Both the position numbers and the translations under genes were made by a program. Positions 22,975 through 31,696 of a DNA stretch of 34,755 nt are shown here, one piece after another (within the stretch, counting starts at the first letter, position 1; every line of letters begins with the position of its first letter). Source of the stretch: CAIVAT01 sp964355945 (lineage in GTDB: Bacteria; Bacteroidota; Bacteroidia; Bacteroidales; FEN-979); NCBI GenBank assembly GCA_964355945.1, contig CAYHGE010000031.1:1-34755 (forward strand). Direction: 5' to 3'. Below the pieces are notes generated by a model. The model did not search any database and was not told where the DNA came from. It was given only the letters and a program-made list of their open reading frames with translations.

Positions 22975-25158
22975 ATGAGAAAAATATTACTCCTCATTTC
23001 AGTCCTCCTGGTCATCCCGCTGCAAATTCTTGTAGCCCAGACACCAAAGATCATCGGGTACCAGTATTGGTTCGATGACAATGATGCCGGGATGATCAGC
23101 CAGTCTGTAAGTCCGGTCAGTACACTGGACCTCACCACAACGGTGAACGTTCCGGCCTTCCTGGTCGGGTTTCACCGCTTCAGCATCCGGTTTAAGGATG
23201 ACTCACTCCGGTACAGCCAGGTTAGTTCATCCATGTTCTATTATCCGGTCTCTACCCTCATAAATGGCTATGAATACTGGTACAATAATGACTATGCCGG
23301 TAAAACTGCGGTCAGTGTAAGCAATACAACCCTCCTCGACCTGAGTTCAGCAATCTCCGCTTCTGCGCTGAGCCCGGGAATGAATACGTTACACATCAGG
23401 TTCAGAGACGTTACAGGCACCTACAGTTCAATATCTTCAGCCTATTTCGTTATTGTTCCTGAAATGTTGATTTCAGGTTACGAATATTGGTTCGACAACG
23501 ATTATGGGTCAAAAACCTCTGTGAATGTCGCCAATACACAGATGCTGGATCTCACTTCAGTGATCAATGCCAACTCGCTCTTACTGGGACTCCATTCTTT
23601 TCACATCCGGTTTAAAAATACGACCGGTACCTGGTGTTCAACTCAGTCGGACCTGTTTTTCAAACATGGAACCGGAAATCAAAACAATTTGATTTCTTAT
23701 GAATATTGGTTCGACGACAACCATGCCGGGAAAGTATCGGTACCGCTTGTTAATCAGCCAACAGCCGACGTGGTGGCCACGATGAATGCTGCTGCGCTGG
23801 AGCCGGGGCTTCACAAAGCCCATATCCGTTTCCAGAGCGGCGACCTTCCAAGTATTGTCTCTTCCGGTTATTTTTACAAAAGCGGAACGGCAAACATCGC
23901 GGAGAATGTCATTTCAGGATACAAGTACTGGTTCGACAATGATCCGGCGACCATGCGTGAGATCACCCTTCCTGTTCCTGCACGCAGTGTGATCCTGCTT
24001 GACTCGGTTGAGCTTCCATACCTTCCGCTTGGCAATCACCAGTTTAACGTGGAGTTCAGGGACACCCTTGGCTCCTGGAGCAGCATTGTAAGCGATTCGG
24101 TCAATGTGCTTACCTGCCATCCTTCCCCGGCAGGGAACATCACAGGAGTCGCCCAGTTGTGCAAGGGAACGAACGGATTGGTCTATTCCATCCCGCCCAT
24201 CTCCAATGCAACAGGGTATTCATGGAATCTTCCTCCGGGAGCGACCATTGTCTCCGGTGCCAATACACGCATCATCACCGTAAACTTTGCACCCAATGCG
24301 TTAACCGGCCTTATCACAGTTTCCGGTACAAACCCATGCGGCGCCGGCACGGAAAGCACGCTGCTTGTCAACGTAAACACACTGCCTGAACCAGTTATTA
24401 CGCCGGCAGGACCAACAACTTTATGCCCGGGCGAATCCCTGGTGCTCACCGCATCAGGAGGTACAGGGTATCAGTGGTCCAATGCAGCAACAACGTCAGC
24501 GATCACCATTTCATCAACAGGCACGTACAGTGTAACCGTTACCAACTCTGTCGGCTGCAGCAATTCAACCAGCCGTGTTGTAACAGCCATGCCGGTACCA
24601 CCTTCAACAGTTATCCTGACAGGCAACGTTGTACCTGCCGGACAAACACTCTGTGGAGATGCTGCCTCCACCCTGATCATTCAGGGAGGAAGCGGTGGTC
24701 CATTCCGCGTTGAGAGTGCGGGATCGGCAATTCTGATTGCGGGTGAGAAAATAAAAATGTTGCCGGGGGTTATAGTCCACGCAGGAGGATACCTGCATGG
24801 TTTTATTTCTGCCAGCTGTTTTTACTGTAACGCTGTGCCCCATACGTTGCCACAGGTAATGAAAGAAGTGTTCGTAACCTGGGTCCCGGGCACTGAAATT
24901 ACAGAACCTGAACCAGATAATTTCTTCATTGTCTATCCAAATCCGACAACCGGAACATTCACCCTGGAGCTGACTGAACAGGGAGTTGAAGCAGGAACAG
25001 TGGAGATTTACGGAATGCATGGGGAGAAACTAACCAGCATGCAACTTCCTGGTGGAAGGAAACATGAGTTGTCTCTTCACAACCGGGCAGAAGGAATCTA
25101 TATCATCAGGGTTGTGGCCAATGGTACTTCAGGCATTGCACGAATCGTCAAGTATTAA
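22975..25158 (+). CDS. T9SS type A cargo protein with five YWFDND repeats and Ig/PKD-like domains
   Basis: The 727-residue product has a signal peptide (1-21) and then five tandem repeats of about 70-75 residues, each starting near YQYWFDDND (29), YEYWYNNDY (99), YEYWFDNDY (169), YEYWFDDNH (242) and YKYWFDNDP (317). Four end in an IRF motif and the fifth in VEF. Next come a PKD-like domain (about 383-467) and an Ig-like domain (about 472-540, TTLCPGESLVLTASGGTGYQ). A segment with IAGEKIKMLPGVIVHAGGYL (589-608) follows, like the coat-hanger element of T9SS adhesins. The C-terminal sorting domain FFIVYPNPTTGTFTLEL...GIYIIRVV...RIVKY (650-727) is type A and would be removed on export through SprA. 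It is probably surface-anchored or released. The ligand is unknown. Confidence 0.9.
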   Translation: MRKILLLISVLLVIPLQILVAQTPKIIGYQYWFDDNDAGMISQSVSPVSTLDLTTTVNVPAFLVGFHRFSIRFKDDSLRYSQVSSSMFYYPVSTLINGYEYWYNNDYAGKTAVSVSNTTLLDLSSAISASALSPGMNTLHIRFRDVTGTYSSISSAYFVIVPEMLISGYEYWFDNDYGSKTSVNVANTQMLDLTSVINANSLLLGLHSFHIRFKNTTGTWCSTQSDLFFKHGTGNQNNLISYEYWFDDNHAGKVSVPLVNQPTADVVATMNAAALEPGLHKAHIRFQSGDLPSIVSSGYFYKSGTANIAENVISGYKYWFDNDPATMREITLPVPARSVILLDSVELPYLPLGNHQFNVEFRDTLGSWSSIVSDSVNVLTCHPSPAGNITGVAQLCKGTNGLVYSIPPISNATGYSWNLPPGATIVSGANTRIITVNFAPNALTGLITVSGTNPCGAGTESTLLVNVNTLPEPVITPAGPTTLCPGESLVLTASGGTGYQWSNAATTSAITISSTGTYSVTVTNSVGCSNSTSRVVTAMPVPPSTVILTGNVVPAGQTLCGDAASTLIIQGGSGGPFRVESAGSAILIAGEKIKMLPGVIVHAGGYLHGFISASCFYCNAVPHTLPQVMKEVFVTWVPGTEITEPEPDNFFIVYPNPTTGTFTLELTEQGVEAGTVEIYGMHGEKLTSMQLPGGRKHELSLHNRAEGIYIIRVVANGTSGIARIVKY

Positions 25159-25167
25159 GAATGCAGG

Positions 25168-25297
25168 AATTTACGATTGGACGATTGACGATTGCAGATT
25201 GAATTGGTTGATTGACGATTTACGATTGAGCGGAGCTAATCGTAAATCGGTTAATCGTAAATGTATTCGTAAATCGTAAATCGTCCAATCGTAAATT
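25168..25297. repeat. Degenerate ACGATT array with large dyad symmetry
   Basis: The gap between two convergent genes is filled with ACGATT-type units on the left and their complement AATCGT on the right. The outer arms 25168-25193 and 25272-25297 pair at 25 of 26 bases. Inside them, CGATTTACGATT (25216-25227) pairs perfectly with AATCGTAAATCG (25238-25249) around a 10-base loop. The unit also reaches the stop codon of the minus-strand TlpA gene. It could act as a bidirectional transcript end, but there are no T-tracts. Confidence 0.85.
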
Positions 25298-25308
25298 TAT
25301 TCTAATCG

Positions 25309-26676
25309 TCAATTGATCAGATTGTGATCCCTGAGGGCCTGTTCAAGCTCCATCAGGGAGATGGGTTTGGAGAGGATCTTCTTCTCCCGGTCGAGCAGGA
25401 ACATGGTGGGTGTGGCATAAATGTTGAAGTCGTCGGCGGATTTGCCGGCAAAGCCTTTCAGATCTGAAACATTGATCCAGTCAAGCTTCTGTTCTTTCAG
25501 GAATTTTGTCCATTCAGTGCGGCTGGTATCGATGGAAACCGACATCACCTCAAACTGTTTTGGCTTCTGGGTATCATAGAGCTCTTTAAGCCTCGGGGTC
25601 ATGGTGACGCAGTGCGGACAAGTAGATGCGTAAAACACGACCAGGGTAAATTCCGAATTGATCGCGGATAGTTTCACCGGTTTTCCCTTCACATCAGGAA
25701 CCTCCATATCGGGTGCAATTTTCCCGAGGGCAATCTTTTTAAAGGTGTCAAGCTTCTTCTGGAGAGATGACTTCCGTTCCTGGTCTTCACAGGAGGAAGG
25801 ATCCTGGAAATTATCTGCTATATAGGTAATTACTTCGTCGAAGTGGTATTTGTCAAATCCGCCCACCAGATAATCGAGCCAGAATTTATAAATCAAAGGG
25901 TTCACGGAGGCAGCGCCGAGTATCACATTGACAGCCTTGATAAATTCTGCTTCCAGTTGCTTCTGGGGCATACGGCTGTTGGAGTATAACGACAAATAGG
26001 CGATGGCTTTATTCACAAACACCATGCTGCGCAGCAAGGCTGTATCTGAAAAATCGATCCGGTCGAAATAGTGTTGCTTCAACAAGGTAATCCGGTCTTC
26101 CTTGTTCAAACCCGCAGGAATAAATGGCGTTTGATAAACCCTGGCTACCCTTACTGCAAATGCATTCGGATACAATCCCGCCAATGAATCAAGGTACTTT
26201 TGCTGTAATGTTTGGGTTAACTCCATTTCCTTTGAAACGGTTGTATAAAAGCCATCCTTCACCGGGTAATAATCGACGAGGGGCATCATCACCTGCAGCT
26301 TAGCCTGGTTGATCCGATCAAGTTTCGAATAGGCGAGGTTGATCTTGTTTTCAAGGGAATGGATGATTTGAAGACTATCTTCAGGATTTTTGGCAGAAGT
26401 GGCAAAGGTTACATCTTCATGGTTCCAGATCAGGTCAACCATGCCATCCTTGGACCACTGCACCCTGTAAATCCCGGGTAAGCGGTTGACAATTGTAAAC
26501 CTGAAGCGGCCTGCAGAGTCAGATTTTGTGGAATCAATGGCCTTCGTTTTTTCCCCGTAGATGCTCATGAGCAGCACCCTGTTCGCACTCAGCCCGGCAA
26601 TGGTTCCTTCAATCTTGTTTTGTCCCTGCACCAGGCAGGTGGCAACAAGAAAAACAACTACCATGTACTTTTTCAT
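25309..26676 (-). CDS. TlpA-family thiol-disulfide oxidoreductase with DUF4369-like N-terminus (CPHC)
   Basis: The product has 455 residues from ATG 26674-26676; a longer frame adds MFSLSAL ahead of the signal peptide, which is unlikely to be used. The signal peptide (MKKYMVVVFLVATCLVQGQ) is followed by an N-terminal beta domain of DUF4369 type (KIEGTIAGLSANRVLLMSIY). A helical middle and a thioredoxin-like C-terminal domain follow (APDMEVPDVKGKPVKLSAIN, then FYASTCPHCVTM with CPHC at about 353-356, and IYATPTMFLLD with the cis-proline). CPHC is the DsbA-type motif, unlike the WCSPC in its neighbour. It probably acts on disulfides in the periplasm, but its partner is unknown. It starts 25 bases after the next TlpA-like gene and is probably cotranscribed. 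Confidence 0.87.
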   Translation of the reverse strand: MKKYMVVVFLVATCLVQGQNKIEGTIAGLSANRVLLMSIYGEKTKAIDSTKSDSAGRFRFTIVNRLPGIYRVQWSKDGMVDLIWNHEDVTFATSAKNPEDSLQIIHSLENKINLAYSKLDRINQAKLQVMMPLVDYYPVKDGFYTTVSKEMELTQTLQQKYLDSLAGLYPNAFAVRVARVYQTPFIPAGLNKEDRITLLKQHYFDRIDFSDTALLRSMVFVNKAIAYLSLYSNSRMPQKQLEAEFIKAVNVILGAASVNPLIYKFWLDYLVGGFDKYHFDEVITYIADNFQDPSSCEDQERKSSLQKKLDTFKKIALGKIAPDMEVPDVKGKPVKLSAINSEFTLVVFYASTCPHCVTMTPRLKELYDTQKPKQFEVMSVSIDTSRTEWTKFLKEQKLDWINVSDLKGFAGKSADDFNIYATPTMFLLDREKKILSKPISLMELEQALRDHNLIN

Positions 26677-26701
26677 CAATGCAGACAATGAAAACAATGC
26701 A

Positions 26702-27832
26702 TTATTTTCTTCTGATCAGCTTCTTTTCAGGAACGACTGGTCCCAGAACCTCAACGAGCTTGTTCATCAGATCTTCACCACGCAGGTTTCGCGCTATGAT
26801 CTTCTGATCCTTGTCGAGCAGCACATTTGCCGGAATGGAGTTAACGCCATAAAGTTTACCGGCTTCGTTTGCCCATCCTTTCAGATCTGAAACATGAGTC
26901 CATGGCAGGTTGTCATCCTTTACAGCAGCAAGCCATTTCTCACGTTTGGAATCGAAAGAGACACCCAGAACATCAAAACCTTTTTTGTTAAACGCTTGAA
27001 AAGCCTTAACAACGTTGGGGTTTTCGGCACGACATGGACTGCACCACGATGCCCAGAAATCGACAAGAATAAGCTTCCCTTTAAAAGAAGAGAGTTTAAC
27101 TGCCTTTCCCGTAGAATCGTTCATCTCGAAATCCGGCGCAATCTCACCTACAGACACACTTTTGAGGATCGCAACACGCTTTTTCAACACCTGCATATAG
27201 GGTGATGCACTGAGGCTCGTGTCCATCACATTCACTATCGACTCCAGTTCCGGCAATTCAAACTGCCAGCTGTTACGCATCACGAGGTAAGGAGAAACAA
27301 CGGTTTTGGCGTTTGTACTGGCAAAATCCTGAAGCTGCTTTTTCATCTCCAAATCCAAAGCGTTCGAGATAGAGTCGTTTCGCGCCATGCCCAGGGAATC
27401 ATTGGATTCTTTGGCTTTTTTCCACTCCTGATAAACAACCTCCATCCTGGCATTAATGGCCTCATTCATCGTAGCATACTGTTGATAAACGTCCTGAGTT
27501 GCCGATCCTTTAATAACAGATTTGTCCAGGCTGTCGGGGAAAATCTGAACGCTGATGGTGGAATTTTCAACAAATACCGGAACCAGCACAGGGCTGTCCT
27601 TGATGGCAATGTTCCACAACTCAGGGGTGTCAACTTTCCCTGTGAAAGAGAATTCCCCCTTCTCCATTTTGTTGGAGTCAAGGATAACCCACTTGCCAGA
27701 CTCCTCTTTCTGCAGGAAGACCATGCCGGTATCAACTCCTGTTACGCTTCCCGTGATCTTATACTGATCCTTATTGGTCATGCAGGAAACCAGGACAGAC
27801 CCAATAAACAATAATATTGCTGCTTTTTTCAT
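26702..27832 (-). CDS. TlpA-family lipoprotein thioredoxin with DUF4369 domain (WCSPC)
   Basis: The product has 376 residues from ATG 27830-27832, chosen because it begins a lipoprotein signal MKKAAILLFIGSVLVSC with lipobox cysteine C17. The 29-residue upstream extension lacks signal features. After the lipid anchor comes a DUF4369 beta domain (YKITGSVTGVDTGMVFLQKE, about 23-120). A helical linker follows, then an AhpC/TSA-thioredoxin domain (IAPDFEMNDSTGKAVKLSSF, VDFWASWCSPCRAENP with WCSPC at 263-267, VNSIPANVLLD with the cis-proline). It is likely an outer-membrane-anchored or periplasmic reductant. It is the first of two similar tandem genes and is divergent from the mannosidase gene across 92 bases. 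Confidence 0.9.
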   Translation of the reverse strand: MKKAAILLFIGSVLVSCMTNKDQYKITGSVTGVDTGMVFLQKEESGKWVILDSNKMEKGEFSFTGKVDTPELWNIAIKDSPVLVPVFVENSTISVQIFPDSLDKSVIKGSATQDVYQQYATMNEAINARMEVVYQEWKKAKESNDSLGMARNDSISNALDLEMKKQLQDFASTNAKTVVSPYLVMRNSWQFELPELESIVNVMDTSLSASPYMQVLKKRVAILKSVSVGEIAPDFEMNDSTGKAVKLSSFKGKLILVDFWASWCSPCRAENPNVVKAFQAFNKKGFDVLGVSFDSKREKWLAAVKDDNLPWTHVSDLKGWANEAGKLYGVNSIPANVLLDKDQKIIARNLRGEDLMNKLVEVLGPVVPEKKLIRRK

Positions 27833-27862
27833 ATAATGAACTCCTGTATTGATTAGTTTGTA

Positions 27863-27870
27863 CAAAAGTA
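27863..27870 (-). promoter_or_regulatory. -7 box (TACTTTTG on minus strand) of the TlpA pair
   Basis: The minus strand reads TACTTTTG, matching TAnnTTTG, about 30 bases before the lipoprotein start. A TTTG lies only 15 bases further upstream (27889-27886), shorter than the usual spacer, so the assignment is tentative. Confidence 0.4.
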
Positions 27871-27924
27871 ACGCTTTTTGAGAAACAAAATAAATCTCTA
27901 ATTTTACATGGAAAAACAATTGCT

Positions 27925-30515
27925 ATGATGCGTCTCAGCTCTCTCCTGACTGCCCTCCTTTTTTTACTTATGGTGAATATTGCTTTTGCCCAGTCTGATC
28001 CTGCCAAACCTGCAATTTCCAGGTATGACCTTTCTAAAGATCCGGTACTCTATACCGTAGGGTATGCCCATCTCGATACCGAATGGCGCTGGGATTACGA
28101 AACGACCATCAATCAATATATAAAAAACACGCTGGATGACAACTTCCAGCGTCTCGAAAAATACAAATCATATTCATTCACATTTTCAGGCGCCCGCCGT
28201 TATAAAATGATGAAAGAGTATTATCCTGAGAAATACGACAAGATGAAAAAATATATTTCCCAGGGAAGGTGGTTCGTTGGCGGGTCATCGGTGGATGAGT
28301 GCGATGCCAACATTCCTTCACCAGAGTCGGTGATCCGGCAGGTGCTGTATGGGAACGGCTATTTTAAAGCTGAATTTGGGAAGGAGAGTGTTGACTTTCT
28401 GCTTCCCGACTGCTTCGGGTTCCAGGCTCACCTTCCCTCTGTTCTTGCTCATGCGGGTTTGAAGGGGTTTTCAACACAGAAACTCTCATGGGGTTCAGCC
28501 GCAGGTATTCCATTTAACATCGGCAACTGGATTGGTCCTGATGGAAATGGGGTCGTTGCTGCATTGAATGCAACCAGCTACGGTGGCGGGATAAAAAAGA
28601 GGCTGGACACCACGACATACTGGGTGAACCGTGTCATGGAAAACGGCCGGAAGTATGGTGTTTTTGCCGATTACCGGTATTACGGTGTGGGCGACGAAGG
28701 CGGGGCGCCGCGGGAGGAGGATGTTATAAATGCTATGGGCAGTATTGGCCAGCCTAATGGTAAGATCAGCGTCTATCTTGCCTCCTCCGATCAATTGTTC
28801 AGGGATCTCACTAAGGAGCAAAAAGACCGGCTGCCCTCCTATTCGGGTGATCTGCTGCTGACCGAACATTCATCAGGTTCACTCACCTCACAGGCCTATA
28901 TGAAGCGATGGAACCGCAAAAACGAACAGCTTGCACTTGCCGCAGAACCTGTGGCGGTAATGGCCGACTGGCTTGGCGGCCTCAAGTATCCCCAGCGATC
29001 GCTCAATGAGGCCTGGTGGCTTGTCCTGGGAAGCCAGATGCACGACATCCTGCCCGGAACATCCATCCCGAAAGCTTATGAATATGCATGGAATGATGAA
29101 ATTCTCGCCCTGAATAAATTTTCATCCGGCATGGTAAGTTCGGTTGGAGCCGTAACCCGTGCCATGGATACAAGGGGAAAAGGAACCGCACTGGTGGTTT
29201 ACAACCCACTGGCTATAAGCCGTAAAGACATTGCAGAAGCTGAACTGCTATATCCGGAAGGCGCACCAAAAACCATAAAAGTATTCGATGCGCTCAACAA
29301 CGAAGTGCCTGTGCAGATTATACAAGCCGGCAAGGACCGCCTCCGGATCCTTTTCCTTTCAAACGTTCCCTCCCTTGGATTTGTCTGCTATGATGTTCAG
29401 CCTGTCAAAGATGAAATACCCGTAAGATCATCGCTTTCGGTTTCTGAGAAGATGCTCGACAACGAATTTTTAAAGGTTACGCTCAATGCTGCCGGCGATA
29501 TTTCCAGCATTATTGATAAAAAACTGGGGAAGGAGTTGCTTTCGGCTCCGATGAGACTGGAGTTTCAAAAGGAGCATCCCGAATACTGGCCGGCATGGAA
29601 CATGGACTGGAACGATAGGAAAAATCCACCTGCCGGATTTGTCAAGGGGCCAGCAAAAATCACAGTTGTAGAAAAAGGCCCGGTGCGTGCAACGGTTAAA
29701 ATCGAGCGCAGTGCACTGAATTCGGTATTTATCCAGTACATCCAACTTGCCGCGGGGAAAGAGAACCTCATCATCCGCAATACCATCAGCTGGCAATCAC
29801 GCGGGGTGAGCCTCAAAGCCTCATTTCCTCTCACGGCCTCAAATGCAAACGCAACATATAATCTTGGCCTTGGAACGGCAGAACGGGCGACCAACAATGA
29901 AAAAAAATATGAAGTTCCTTCGCGCGAATGGTTCGACCTCACCGATAAGTCGGGGAATTTTGGAGTCACAATTCTTGAAGACAGCAAATTTGGCTCCGAC
30001 AAACCAGATGACAAAACCCTGCGGCTCACCCTTTTGTACACCCCGACCACCAACTTTTATCATGACCAGGATAGCCAGGACTGGGGAATCCATGAAATCG
30101 CTTTTGGCATCTACAGCCACAAAGGTGATTGGCGTTCAGGACTTTCCGAATGGCAGGGCAGGGCGCTGAATCAACCCCTCAGGGTTTTCCAGGTGCCCCA
30201 GCATACCGGGTTCCTGGGAAAGAGTTTCTCTTTTGCACAGGTATCGGTACCGCAGGTTGATATCCGGACCATCAAAAAAGCGGAGAACGGCAAGGACATT
30301 GTAATCCGGCTGCAGGAACTCGTGGGGAAGGAGATTCAAAACGTGGAAGTCTCCATGGCTTCCAAAATTTTAAAAGCCTGGGAGATTGACGGGCAGGAGC
30401 GCCTGGTGGGCGAAGCAACACTTAAAAACGGAAAACTCGTGACCGATATGAAGAAGTTCGCGATAAGGAGCTTTGCAGTTCAGCTTGAGGCACCTGTTGA
30501 AAAGCTGGTTGAACC
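27925..30515 (+). CDS. GH38 alpha-mannosidase, N-terminal and central part (interrupted by assembly gap)
   Basis: 863 residues are readable before the N run. A signal peptide (MMRLSSLLTALLFLLMVNIAFAQ) leads into a glycoside hydrolase 38 catalytic domain. The zinc ligands are H49 and D51 in YAHLDTEWRW, the nucleophile D162 in LLPDCFGFQAHLP, and H373-D374 in GSQMHDILPGTSIPKAYEYA. A beta-sandwich follows with LVVYNPLAISRKDI and later KVTLNAAGDISSIIDKKLGKEL, as in the C-terminal domains of the family. It should release alpha-mannose from glycans in the periplasm or on the surface. No sugar transporter or Sus pair is adjacent. Both ATG codons at 27925 and 27928 are possible starts. The frame is intact up to the gap. 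Confidence 0.93.
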
Positions 30516-30615
30516 NNNNNNNNNNNNNNNNNNNNNNNNNNNNNNNNNNNNNNNNNNNNNNNNNNNNNNNNNNNNNNNNNNNNNNNNNNNNNNNNNNNNN
30601 NNNNNNNNNNNNNNN
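30516..30615. other. Assembly gap (100 N)
   Basis: The sequence is exactly 100 unknown bases, the usual placeholder for a scaffold join of unknown size. The reading frames on the two sides differ if the length is taken literally, so the true gap is probably not 100 bases. Confidence 0.99.
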
Positions 30616-31064
30616 CCACCCTGACGGGGTCCATCTCCGACGGCATGACCGTGGCTGCCATCAACGACGGCATGTACGACCTGCTTCCCGGCGACTCACT
30701 AAACGATAACTGGTCGGCCAAAGGTGAAGGCCGTATTCTGATGGACCTGCAGCAGGAGATCGAACTCGACAGCATCCATGTTTTTACCGGCCAATACACT
30801 AAACGCGGCCGCCAGTCATTTTCATTGTGGGGAGCAACCGGTGAGAAAATGCCTGCGGTCAAGGACGACCCCAAATCAGGAGGATGGAGTTTCATCGCAC
30901 TGACTCCTCCCGAAGATATTTGGGGCAACAGCAAGGCACTCTACACCATCATCCCGATGCCCGAAAAATCAAAACAATACCGTTACCTGCTCTGGGTAAG
31001 CGAAGATTCTCCCCACGGCCCTTTCTATTTCAGGGAGGTGGATGTGTTTGAAAAGCAGAAATAA
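30616..31064 (+). CDS. C-terminal part of the same mannosidase, discoidin-like domain (5' side lost in gap)
   Basis: An open frame (first full codon at 30618) gives 148 residues to TAA 31062-31064 without a credible start. It contains AINDGMYDLLPGDSLNDNWS, GRILMDLQQEIELDSIHVFT, RQSFSLWGATGEKMP and QYRYLLWVSEDSPHGPFYFREVDVF. This resembles a galactose-binding/F5-8-type sandwich, a common last domain in secreted glycosidases. Position, strand and domain type suggest it completes the GH38 protein. The junction itself cannot be seen, so a separate gene is possible. Confidence 0.7.
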
Positions 31065-31129
31065 TCAACAACTGCACACTGAAATGCAAATAGCAGAAGA
31101 GCGAGACTTGGATATTTTTGTCTTATGTC

Positions 31130-31160
31130 TTGTTTTCATCCAACTTTAGCATTACCTTTA
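31130..31160 (+). promoter_or_regulatory. Possible promoter of recX-prfB
   Basis: TTG (31130-31132) and TACCTTTA (31153-31160, seven of eight bases of TAnnTTTG) are 20 bases apart, with a leader of about 40 bases to the recX ATG. TATTTTTG at 31113-31120 is an alternative -7 box with no -33 partner. Confidence 0.35.
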
Positions 31161-31206
31161 CATAAATTTTCTACAATAAAAAACCAGGATTGCAGGTGTT
31201 TTCAGC

Positions 31207-31695
31207 ATGCCAAAAACCAGGACATACGAAATGACAAAAGATGACCTGGGAGCCATTCTGAGGAGAATCCAGCATTATTGCGCCTATCAGGAACGATGCA
31301 ATCATGAGGTTGATGTCAAGCTTTTGGCATGGAAGGTCTCACCGGCCAAAACTAAAAAAATCAAACATAGTTTATCTGAGGATGGGTATATCAACGAAGA
31401 ACGATATGCCCGCCTCTTTGTTCGCAGTAAATTTCATGTTAACAAATGGGGCCGGGCGAAGATCCGGTATGAGCTAAAAAACAGGAACATCCCTGAACTG
31501 CTCATTCCGAAAGCCATGGAAGAGATCGGAGAAGATGACTACATTGCAACCATCCGTGAATTAATTCTTAAAAAACTGTCAGAAATAAATACCGGAAAAC
31601 ATTTGTCGGTTCGCGAAAAAATCATCACTTTTGTCACAGGAAAAGGATTCGAATTTGACCTGATCTCAATCGTATTAAAAGAACTTAAAATCTGA
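31207..31695 (+). CDS. recX: Regulatory protein RecX
   Basis: The 162-residue product is all-alpha and matches RecX, which binds RecA filaments and modulates recombination. Characteristic parts are ILRRIQHYCAYQERCNHEVD, VKLLAWKVSPAKTKKIKHSL, the family core EDGYINEERYARLFVRSKFH with NKWGRAKIRYELKNRNIP, and a weaker third repeat of three-helix type near the end (VREKIITFVTGKGFEFDLIS). ATG 31207 follows a possible promoter and no other start fits. RecA is not nearby. The stop is one base before the prfB ATG, so the two are likely co-translated. Confidence 0.9.
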   Translation: MPKTRTYEMTKDDLGAILRRIQHYCAYQERCNHEVDVKLLAWKVSPAKTKKIKHSLSEDGYINEERYARLFVRSKFHVNKWGRAKIRYELKNRNIPELLIPKAMEEIGEDDYIATIRELILKKLSEINTGKHLSVREKIITFVTGKGFEFDLISIVLKELKI

Positions 31696-31696
31696 C

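Noticed and set aside
25168..25297. CRISPR array
   Set aside because: Units are only about 6-13 bases, inverted about the centre, with no regular spacers and no cas genes.
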